DNA from: Flavobacteriales bacterium
GTDB taxonomy: Bacteria; Bacteroidota; Bacteroidia; NS11-12g; UBA955
Assembly (NCBI GenBank): GCA_947447955.1
Contig: CANFLS010000001.1
Span: 62,001-126,000 of the forward strand
Direction of reading: 5' to 3'
DNA: 64,000 bases
The notes under the pieces: model-generated
Told to the model about the DNA's origin: nothing
Seen by the model: the letters and a program-made list of their open reading frames with translations, nothing else
Databases searched by the model: none
Shown: positions 17,423-25,737 of the stretch, piece after piece
Layout: each line of letters begins with the position of its first letter
Position numbering within the stretch: position 1 is the stretch's first letter
Program-made: the position numbers and the translations under genes

Positions 17423-18871
17423 GTGTTATTCAACTCATTTGAATTCTTACTTTTTCTGCCCATAGTATTTATACTTTATTGGTTTGTGTTTAACAAATCA
17501 TTGAAGTGGCAAAATGCATTGGTGCTTATTGCCAGCTATTTCTTCTATGGATGGTGGAGTTGGAAGTTCATGGGCTTGTTGATGCTCAGTACACTATTAG
17601 ATTATTTGTATGGATTTTGGGTAGCATCATCGAAACGAAAAAAAGCCAAATTATTTCTGTGGTTGAGTATAATTAACAACCTAGGTATCCTTGGAATATT
17701 TAAATATTACAACTTTTTTGCGCTCCAATTTCAAAAAGGTTTTGAAATCTTGGGGTTACATACCCATGCGGTTTTATTGAATGTGGCATTGCCAATTGGT
17801 ATTTCATTTTATACCTTCCATGGAATGTCGTATGTTTTTGACATCTACCGTGGAAATCAAAAACCAGTAAAAAGCTTTATCGATTATGCTGTTTTTGTGA
17901 GTTTCTTTCCGTTGTTGGTTGCAGGTCCTATTGAAAGAGCTAGTCACTTGTTGCCACAGGTTCAAAAAAGACGAGACTTTAACTATACCCAGGCTGTTGA
18001 GGGATGCAGGTTGATTCTTTGGGGGATGTTCAAGAAAGTGGTAATTGCTGATTCATTGGCAGGAACTGTCGATGCAATTTTCAACAATTACCAACATGAA
18101 AATGGCGTTACCTTAATCATTGGTGCCATTGCTTTTAGTTTTCAGATCTATGGGGACTTCAGTGGATATTCAGACATTGCCTTAGGAACAGCCAAATTGT
18201 TCGGATTCGAATTATTAAGCAATTTCAAGTTTCCATATTTTTCGAGGGATGTAGCAGAGTTTTGGCGACGTTGGCATATTTCATTATCAAGTTGGTTTCG
18301 GGATTATTTATACATTCCGTTGGGAGGGTCTAAGAATGGTAAATTCAAAGCCATTCGAAATACGTTTATTATTTTCTTAGTCAGTGGTTTTTGGCATGGT
18401 GCCAGTTGGAATTTCATCGCATGGGGTTTCATTCATGCCTGTGGTTTCTTGCCATTGCTAATATTGAATCGTAATCGAAAACATGTAACCGATGTAGTAG
18501 CACAAGATCGAAAGTTTCTCAACCTAAAAGAATTGTGGCAAATGGCAACCACATTTGTTTTTGTAACGTTTGCTTGGGTGTTTTTTAGAGCGAAGGATAT
18601 GGGTGAAGCTATGGGGTATATTCAAAATATCGGTACTAGTATTTATGAAAATCCAAAGCAGTTTTTATCATTGCCTGGAGGGAAGATGGTATTTATATAT
18701 ATAATACCATTGATTTTTGGAGACTGGATTTTAAGAAAGGATGAGAGAATCTTAAATTTAAATATTGACAATTCAAGAATTCGTTTTATTTTCTTCTCCT
18801 TACTTTCAATTATTATTCTATTAAAATTTATTTTTAATCAAGGTTCATCATTTATTTATTTTCAATTTTAA
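17423..18871 (+). CDS. MBOAT family O-acyltransferase (AlgI-like), copy 2
   Basis: Nearly identical to 13181-14623 over ~390 aa, diverging in the last ~80 aa. Confidence 0.95.
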   Translation: MLFNSFEFLLFLPIVFILYWFVFNKSLKWQNALVLIASYFFYGWWSWKFMGLLMLSTLLDYLYGFWVASSKRKKAKLFLWLSIINNLGILGIFKYYNFFALQFQKGFEILGLHTHAVLLNVALPIGISFYTFHGMSYVFDIYRGNQKPVKSFIDYAVFVSFFPLLVAGPIERASHLLPQVQKRRDFNYTQAVEGCRLILWGMFKKVVIADSLAGTVDAIFNNYQHENGVTLIIGAIAFSFQIYGDFSGYSDIALGTAKLFGFELLSNFKFPYFSRDVAEFWRRWHISLSSWFRDYLYIPLGGSKNGKFKAIRNTFIIFLVSGFWHGASWNFIAWGFIHACGFLPLLILNRNRKHVTDVVAQDRKFLNLKELWQMATTFVFVTFAWVFFRAKDMGEAMGYIQNIGTSIYENPKQFLSLPGGKMVFIYIIPLIFGDWILRKDERILNLNIDNSRIRFIFFSLLSIIILLKFIFNQGSSFIYFQF

Positions 18872-19953
18872 TGAGGACGTTTATAAAAAAATTATTAGTT
18901 CACTTTTGTATACCTTTAGTTTTATTGGGATATGTGATTTACATAGGTTTTATTCATAATTTACATGTAACAAGATATCTAACACACAGATTTCTAATCG
19001 GTGAACCATATAGTGAAAATTACATAAAATGGTATAAATGGCAAAAAAAATTAGATAACATTAACTTAATCGCAATTGGTTCTTCACGTATATTACAATT
19101 TAAGGCTGAATTTTTCACAACCACCTTTTTTAATATGGGATACCTCGTAGGAACTCCAAAACAAACCTTACAACTAATTAAGGAAAAACAAATAAAGAAT
19201 AAAACACTAATTATTTCCTTAGATCAATGGGCATTTAATTCGGAGTGGTTGAGAAATCAAAGTTCATTTAATAAGCCATCGAAACCTAATTTTTTTAATT
19301 CAAGTTTATCTGCTGCTAGATTAGAAGACATAATAAAATTAAAATTATTACCTCTTTTAAATTCATCTAAAAATAATATATTAAAAATTGGTGCGGCTGC
19401 AAACATTGCCTTAGACGGAATTACTAATGACGGCTCTTACTATTATGGTAAAATTTATCAAGGGTTATTAACAAATGATAAAAAATTAATCGTTGAAGAT
19501 TATGAATTCGTTGATACAAAAAATAGAATAAAAAAAGGAGATAGACTTTTTCAGCATGGTCAACAATCGGATTTTTTGGCACTTATTGATTTTGAAGAAC
19601 TAGTTAAATTTAATTTAAAACAGGGTAACAAGGTAATTTACTTTTTTCCACCTTTTGCTCCAACTATACAAAATTTACTTAAAGGAAATAATTTTAAATA
19701 TATTGTTGATGCATCTAATAAAATTTGTCAAATTGCAAAATTTAACAATGTGAGTTTCTTTGACTATACATTCTTTAATTCAACTGATCAAATGTATATC
19801 GACGGATTTCATGGCGGAGCATTGGTATACTATAAAATTGCAGAAACAATGGGTTTGAAAACTAGAAAATGTTCTTTTATTAATTATTTTGAAACCACCA
19901 AAGATGGAGATTTAGTTGATGCGCGAAAAAAATTATTTACATCTTATAAATGA
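18871..19953 (+). CDS. SGNH/AlgX-like partner of MBOAT copy 2
   Basis: LIAIGSSRILQF and DGFHGG motifs; adjacent to MBOAT; not obviously similar to 14623-15570. Confidence 0.5.
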   Translation: MRTFIKKLLVHFCIPLVLLGYVIYIGFIHNLHVTRYLTHRFLIGEPYSENYIKWYKWQKKLDNINLIAIGSSRILQFKAEFFTTTFFNMGYLVGTPKQTLQLIKEKQIKNKTLIISLDQWAFNSEWLRNQSSFNKPSKPNFFNSSLSAARLEDIIKLKLLPLLNSSKNNILKIGAAANIALDGITNDGSYYYGKIYQGLLTNDKKLIVEDYEFVDTKNRIKKGDRLFQHGQQSDFLALIDFEELVKFNLKQGNKVIYFFPPFAPTIQNLLKGNNFKYIVDASNKICQIAKFNNVSFFDYTFFNSTDQMYIDGFHGGALVYYKIAETMGLKTRKCSFINYFETTKDGDLVDARKKLFTSYK

Positions 19954-20078
19954 AATTGAATAAGCAAATGTATTTGAAATTTAAAATTGTCTCTAATATA
20001 AATTTTCATTTTACTTTCTGTTATTTAGGGGATGTGCAGTTGCAAAAGAACTGATAATTAATTTATTGGTATTGCCAA

Positions 20079-20240
20079 TGCGGGTAAAAAAGCCCCATCC
20101 ATTCGCATCGAGGGCTGGGAGTATAAACTACTGTTTGGACTTACTACGGTTTTTGATTTCCTGAGAATTATCTTTCCGATGAATAAGGATCTGGTGGTGA
20201 GCATAAGCACTACGTGCGTTGATATTGCTTCGCAAGTTGA
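20079..20240 (+). pseudogene. 3' fragment of the SDR epimerase (third copy)
   Basis: aaaaaagccccatccattcgcatcgagggctggg...gatttcctgagaatt matches 12815-12935. Confidence 0.8.
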
Positions 20241-20480
20241 CAGCACTACGTGCGTTTAAGGCTAAACTAGTTTACGCTACGCTATTTACGCTGCGCTATT
20301 TAATTATAGGTAATTACCTTAAAAAATCTGTCTAAACTTCCCGAAAGCTTTTCGGGATAACCCTCACGATATCTATCGGGATAATCAGTCTAATCCCTTT
20401 TTGCTAAACGACCTCCCGATAGCTATCGGGAGGTCTTCTAAACGCGCATAGCAACTCTAAACGCGTTTACACCTCTATAC
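20200..20480. repeat. MH array with R9 fragment and CCCGATAGCTATCGGGA hairpins
   Basis: gcacTACgtgc (twice), ttgcTTCgcaa, gacctcccgatagctatcgggaggtc. Confidence 0.8.
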
Positions 20481-20568
20481 TAATTTTGGATCTATTCACA
20501 AAAATTAACATCCTTATAATCCTAGTTGATTTTATTTTAGGATTTTAACACTACCTTTGTTAGCGTAA

Positions 20569-21078
20569 ATGACTAATCTCGAAATAAACAAGAAAATTCG
20601 AAAGTCGGTGCAACGTGTCGGTGTGCAGCGTTTTTTTACAGGTTTAATTTTCTTGTTCGCTGGACTAGTTTGGAAGTTTTTTCAATTTACCGACGATGGT
20701 TCTTCAGGAATTACCTTACAAAAAATCTTATCTTTCTGGCCGGTATTTTGGGCTCTCTGGATGGGTGGGGGATTTCTGTGGTGGGTGCTCAGCGGATTTA
20801 AATCTGTAAATGGACTTATTTTTAGTTTTGTTGGAGGTGCATTTATGGCTGAAACTGTTATGCCTGGGGTTGTAATGAATACCGACAACGGTCCATATTT
20901 TATAATTCTCATAGGTTTATTTTTATTTGCTTTGCCGCGTAAAAATTTTCAAACAACCGCATACTCTTATGGAACCACAAAAAATTTCGATAAAATGAAT
21001 GTAAAATCCAATTTTCCGAAAATGCGCTCAAGTTCAATTGCCGAGCAAAAAAGAAATAGTGGTCAAAATTCAATATAA
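20569..21078 (+). CDS. Small integral membrane protein, unknown function
   Basis: Multiple hydrophobic segments; TACCTTTG promoter-like motif upstream. Confidence 0.6.
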   Translation: MTNLEINKKIRKSVQRVGVQRFFTGLIFLFAGLVWKFFQFTDDGSSGITLQKILSFWPVFWALWMGGGFLWWVLSGFKSVNGLIFSFVGGAFMAETVMPGVVMNTDNGPYFIILIGLFLFALPRKNFQTTAYSYGTTKNFDKMNVKSNFPKMRSSSIAEQKRNSGQNSI

Positions 21079-21097
21079 ATTATTTTAAAAAAATAGC

Positions 21098-21904
21098 ATG
21101 TCAATAAACAAATTTCAGTTGAAATCATATAAAATAATTCTTGCCTTATTATTTGTATTTATGTTTAACTCTTGTGTGAGTTACAAAAAACAAATATTTT
21201 TCCAAGGATTGCATGATACCACTTATGCCTCAAGTATGAAGCAGCCCGATCCAATCATTCAACGTGGCGACCAACTTGCTATTATGATTTATGCGCTCGA
21301 CCAGGTAAATGCTCAATTTTTTAATCAGCCTATGGGTGGAGGACAAGGTGGTGGAATGGGTATGATGATGCAAGGAGGACAAGGTGGTGGAATAATGGGA
21401 TATTTGGTTGATGAATACGGCAACATAGAATTTCCTAAATTGGGAACAATCAAGGTTTTGGGTTATACCCAACAAGAATTGAGAGATTCTTTAAAAAATA
21501 GATTGGCAATTTACATCAAAGAACCCATTATTAATGTACGATTACTGAACTTTAGGGTGACATTCATTACTTCAGATCACGCAAATACTACCATAGTAAC
21601 AAATAATAAAACAAATATTTTGCAGTTCTTAGGTTCTGTTGGGGGAATTTCTTGGATGGACAAACGCGACAACATTGTGGTGATTCGTCAAATTGATAGT
21701 AAACGTCAAATCTTGAGGGTAAATTTAACAGATGCTTCTATTTTTCAGAGCCCTGCTTATTACTTACAACCCAATGACATTATTTATGTAGAACCAAACA
21801 AACGTAAGTTTTTGGAAACCAATATTCAGTTGTTGAGTTATGTAACTACCATAGCGAGTACTGTGAGTATTCTGTTGTTGTATATAAATGGTTTGACAAA
21901 ATAA
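21098..21904 (+). CDS. Polysaccharide export outer-membrane lipoprotein (Wza-like)
   Basis: Lipobox FNSC; IIQRGDQLAIMIYALD, LVDEYGNIEFPKLGTIKVLGYTQQEL. Confidence 0.9.
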   Translation: MSINKFQLKSYKIILALLFVFMFNSCVSYKKQIFFQGLHDTTYASSMKQPDPIIQRGDQLAIMIYALDQVNAQFFNQPMGGGQGGGMGMMMQGGQGGGIMGYLVDEYGNIEFPKLGTIKVLGYTQQELRDSLKNRLAIYIKEPIINVRLLNFRVTFITSDHANTTIVTNNKTNILQFLGSVGGISWMDKRDNIVVIRQIDSKRQILRVNLTDASIFQSPAYYLQPNDIIYVEPNKRKFLETNIQLLSYVTTIASTVSILLLYINGLTK

Positions 21905-21919
21905 TTTTTAGAAATTAAT

Positions 21920-24364
21920 ATGAGTGATTTTAACAACGATTTAGAAGATAATAACGGCGGTAACCCAAATATTATGGAAGCCCTTTTGCGGGATTTTATA
22001 CCTTATTGGCCAGTGATTTTTGCAGCAGCCATTATTGGATTTATATCATCTAAAGTATATTTACGTTATCAACGTCCTATTCATCAATCTGTTGCAGGAA
22101 TTTTATTAAAGAGCGAAAGTGAAAGTACCGAAAGCCTATTGAAACAAGCGGTAGGTAAACAAGAAACCAAAATTGAAGATGAACTTGAAATTTTAAAGGG
22201 TTCAAATGTGATGCAGCGTGCGGCTATTTTTTCAAACTCACAATATGCGATGGAATGGGCGGGTCAGTTTAATAATTATTTGGACCATAAGAATACAATG
22301 TCATTTGAAGTGGAGTTCATGAATAAAGAAACTGTGAATTCTTATTCTTTTCCAATTCATTTAAATATGGAAGGTTATATTGTTGCCAATGGAAAACAAA
22401 TTTGTCCCTTCAACCAAGAAGTTGAGCTCGGTGGGAACAAAGTTATTTTTAAGAAAATTTTAGGCAATGAAAAATGGGCGAAGGGATTAATCAATACAAA
22501 AAAAGCAACCATGCATTTTTATTCTTTGGATGAGGCCGCAAACAAAATCAAATCTAATTTTAGCATTCAGCAAAGCAAAAAGACATCTACAATTGAATTA
22601 ACTATTAATGGTGATAAACCTGAAAGATGCCAGGAGTGGTTGGGTGCAATTATAGAAAGTTATCAAGTTGAAACCCAGAATGAAAAACGCAAGCGCGCAA
22701 AATTTACCATGGATTTTATTGACGATCGTTTGGCCTATGTGGGTCAAGATTTGGATTCTGTTGAGAGTAATTTAGAGAATTTCAAAAAGCAGAACGATAT
22801 TCAAAGGGTTTCAGCAGAAGCTGGCTTATATTTGGATAAAGTAAAGTCTGGTGATAAATTGGCCGCGGAATCAGATTTGCAACTGTTAGTATTGGGGGAA
22901 ATTGAAAAGTATGTGCAAGGCCGCATCAAAAAACCGGGTATGGTTCCAAGTATGATAGGTTTGGGTGGAGCCAATTTGACTTCGTACTTTGAAAAATTGA
23001 ATGAAGCGGAAATCAAATTGGAACAGTTGATTGATCAAAATGGGGTAGAAAATGACGCGGTAAAGTCCCTCAAAAAACAAATTCAAACATACAAAGATGC
23101 ATTATTAGAAATTATTGCCAATACGCGCAATAATTTGAATTTATTGAAGCGTAAGGCAGAACAAGATTTTACAAAATACAATGGCGAATATGATGATATG
23201 ATGCGTTCTATTCCGAATAAGGAACGCAAATTATTGAATATTACGCGACAACAGAATATCAAGAATGCCCTTTATACCTTTCTCTTAGAAAAAAGGGAAG
23301 AGTCTGCCATTCAACAAGCGGGTCAATTGAGCGATGTGCGCATTGTTCAAGCGCCTACCTATGTGGGTATCGTTAGCCCCAAAACGTTCAATGTGCAATC
23401 CCAATTTACTTTGGGATTTTTAATATTCGTACTCATAGTATTATTTATTAAGAGTTGGCTAAACAATAAGATTTCAGGACGCACAGACATTGAAAGCAGG
23501 ACCAAAGTGCCTGTTTTGGCGGAAATAGTGCAGGTTGAAAGCGATAATCCTTTAATTATGAAGGAAGGCAACAGAAGTTTGATTGCCGAACAAATTCGTG
23601 GATTGAGAACTAATTTGAGTTACTTTTTAGATTCTGAGGGAAAATCAAAGTTATTGGTATCTTCAAGTATTCCGGGGGAAGGAAAATCATTTTTGGCATC
23701 GAATATAGCTATTGGTTATGCCTTGGCTGGAAAACGCACTGTTTTGATTGAATCAGATTTGCGTAAACCAAACGTTGCAAAACATTTTAAAATCGCCCGC
23801 AGAACGGGTTTATCAGTTTATTTAACAGGCAATACGGGCAAAGACGACGTAATTTTCACCACGGAATTCGAGAACTTATTCGTAATTCCATCGGGTCCAA
23901 TTCCTCCAAATCCAGTTGAATTGATATTGAATGGTCGTTATCAAAAACTTATTGAAGAATTAGGCCGTGAATACGACCATATCATTATTGACTGTCCTCC
24001 AATTGGTTTGGTAACAGATGCCCAAGTAATAGGCCAATGGGTAGATGCCGCAATTTTAGTAGTACGCCATCAATACACTCCAAAACAAGCAGTTGAACAG
24101 CTCATCGAAAAGCTCAGAGAAGACAAAAAATTCAAACAAATGGGTCTCGTTTTCAACGGCTTAAAAGGTGGTATCTCCGGTTATGGCTATGGATACTCTT
24201 ACGGCAAGAAATATGGCTACGGCTATGGCTATGGCTATGGAACTTACGGCGGTGGCGGCTACGGTTACTACGGCAGTGAGAAAAAAGATTCCAAGAATAT
24301 TCTTCAACTCGCTTACAATTTGGTTGTAGTGCCGTTTTTGGCGTTTTTTGGAAGACGCAAATAA
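21920..24364 (+). CDS. Wzc-like polysaccharide co-polymerase / tyrosine autokinase
   Basis: Wzz N-terminus, SSIPGEGKSFLASNIAIGYA Walker A, DHIIIDCPPIGLVTDAQ, Tyr-rich C-terminus. Confidence 0.93.
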   Translation: MSDFNNDLEDNNGGNPNIMEALLRDFIPYWPVIFAAAIIGFISSKVYLRYQRPIHQSVAGILLKSESESTESLLKQAVGKQETKIEDELEILKGSNVMQRAAIFSNSQYAMEWAGQFNNYLDHKNTMSFEVEFMNKETVNSYSFPIHLNMEGYIVANGKQICPFNQEVELGGNKVIFKKILGNEKWAKGLINTKKATMHFYSLDEAANKIKSNFSIQQSKKTSTIELTINGDKPERCQEWLGAIIESYQVETQNEKRKRAKFTMDFIDDRLAYVGQDLDSVESNLENFKKQNDIQRVSAEAGLYLDKVKSGDKLAAESDLQLLVLGEIEKYVQGRIKKPGMVPSMIGLGGANLTSYFEKLNEAEIKLEQLIDQNGVENDAVKSLKKQIQTYKDALLEIIANTRNNLNLLKRKAEQDFTKYNGEYDDMMRSIPNKERKLLNITRQQNIKNALYTFLLEKREESAIQQAGQLSDVRIVQAPTYVGIVSPKTFNVQSQFTLGFLIFVLIVLFIKSWLNNKISGRTDIESRTKVPVLAEIVQVESDNPLIMKEGNRSLIAEQIRGLRTNLSYFLDSEGKSKLLVSSSIPGEGKSFLASNIAIGYALAGKRTVLIESDLRKPNVAKHFKIARRTGLSVYLTGNTGKDDVIFTTEFENLFVIPSGPIPPNPVELILNGRYQKLIEELGREYDHIIIDCPPIGLVTDAQVIGQWVDAAILVVRHQYTPKQAVEQLIEKLREDKKFKQMGLVFNGLKGGISGYGYGYSYGKKYGYGYGYGYGTYGGGGYGYYGSEKKDSKNILQLAYNLVVVPFLAFFGRRK

Positions 24365-24445
24365 CTCGCGTTGCGAGTGTTTACGCTGCGCGGTTTACAC
24401 CTGCGCTGGGTTTACACTTCGTAGTTTACACCTACTGTGGGTTTA
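24363..24445. repeat. MH array
   Basis: ctcgcGTTgcgag and GTTTACAC-spaced units. Confidence 0.75.
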
Positions 24446-24835
24446 TTAAGTTGGAATTGCGTTCTGACCGTTTGTAGTGAACTTATACAGTGAGCGTAAT
24501 TGATGTTTCAAAAGAAAGATATCGTTTTCAAAAGTTTGAATAAATTCTTCTTCAGTTAAGTAATCTCTATTAATCGCTAGTAGCAGTTGGTTGATTACTT
24601 CAAGTAAACTTGAATATGCAATTTTGTAAAATTGACCTTGTTCTTTTCCAATTCTTCGTCCAGATCCCTCTGCGATATTTGAACAAAATGATATCGACGC
24701 ACGTTGAATTTGTGAGATTAGAATAAATTGTTCTTTGTTTGGGAATGTTTTGGTTAAAGTATAAATAGATTTATCTATTCTGGCGGCTGTTTGCCAAGCT
24801 TGTAATTTTTCGAAATTGTGGAGTTTTCTTTTCAT
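24446..24835 (-). CDS. Four-helix-bundle (S23/IVP-type) protein
   Basis: FEKLQAWQTAARIDKSIYTLTKTFPNKEQFILISQIQRASISFCSNIAEGSGRR. Confidence 0.9.
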   Translation of the reverse strand: MKRKLHNFEKLQAWQTAARIDKSIYTLTKTFPNKEQFILISQIQRASISFCSNIAEGSGRRIGKEQGQFYKIAYSSLLEVINQLLLAINRDYLTEEEFIQTFENDIFLLKHQLRSLYKFTTNGQNAIPT

Positions 24836-24911
24836 ATTAATTGATACAATATTTATTGACTATCTGCCCTATTCCATTATTAATTTTCTAGTTATAAATT
24901 TTGCAAAAACT

Positions 24912-25215
24912 TCAAAAACCACCGAAGGTGTAAACTACGAAGTGTAAACAGCCGAAGGCGTAAACTGGGCTTAGCCCTTAAACTGCAAAAATGCTTCGCA
25001 TTTTTGCTCGTTTACTAAAAAATACATCCGTTTACTAAACGTTTATAAACGGAACGATTTTTGCTGTAAATTTGTTACTCAAAATTGTATCAGTTACAAA
25101 AATCACATGTAACTGAAGTGGCGAAGCTGTGTAAACACAGTTGGTAATTTTGAAATCTAGCGTTAGCCTTAAACTGCGCAGCATAAACAGGCTTTAGTCG
25201 TAAACTTAGGAAGAA
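24912..25215. repeat. MH array region, including a 10-bp-stem hairpin (24985-25007)
   Basis: caccGAAggtg, gccGAAggc, gggcTTAgccc, gcaaaaatgcTTCgcatttttgc, ctgtgTAAAcacag. Confidence 0.8.
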
Positions 25216-25737
25216 ATGACAATAGACACCCTCCTTCACGGAAAAATACGCGTAAAGCTTCTTACCCGATTGCTGTTAAATCCGGCAAGTAGGGTTTACT
25301 TGCGTGGGCTGGAGAAAGACTTTGGAGTGAGTTCCAATACGGTAAGGGTTGAATTGAACAAGTTAAGCGATTTGAAATTAATTGAGGTAGATGAAACTGT
25401 GACGGCACAAAAGCAATATAAAGCTAATATCTTACACCCCATGTTTAATCCATTAAGGAATTTTATTTTAAAACAATATGGATTTGAATCGCTAATTGAA
25501 CAAGTTTTTCAAAAATTGGGCGATGTTGATAGTGTATATATCACCAATGATTGGGCGGAAGGGAAAGAAACGAATTTTGTTGATTTGGTGGTAGTGGGTA
25601 ATGTCAATAAATCCTATATGAATCGTCTAATCGAACATGCTGAAAAAGTAATCCTAAAGAAAATCAGAGTGGCAGTTTACGATTCCGATTTTGATGAATC
25701 AGAATTAATAGGAGTTCCATTCATTAAATTAATTTGA
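25216..25737 (+). CDS. Winged-helix regulator with degenerate nucleotidyltransferase-like C-terminal domain
   Basis: LRGLEKDFGVSSNTVRVELNKLSDLKLIEVDE HTH; VYITNDWAEGKETNFVDLVVVG. Confidence 0.7.
   Translation: MTIDTLLHGKIRVKLLTRLLLNPASRVYLRGLEKDFGVSSNTVRVELNKLSDLKLIEVDETVTAQKQYKANILHPMFNPLRNFILKQYGFESLIEQVFQKLGDVDSVYITNDWAEGKETNFVDLVVVGNVNKSYMNRLIEHAEKVILKKIRVAVYDSDFDESELIGVPFIKLI

Noticed and set aside
24446-24835. Four-helix-bundle protein as an rRNA intervening-sequence marker
   Set aside because: Such S23-like genes are frequently free-standing in Bacteroidetes and there is no rRNA here.
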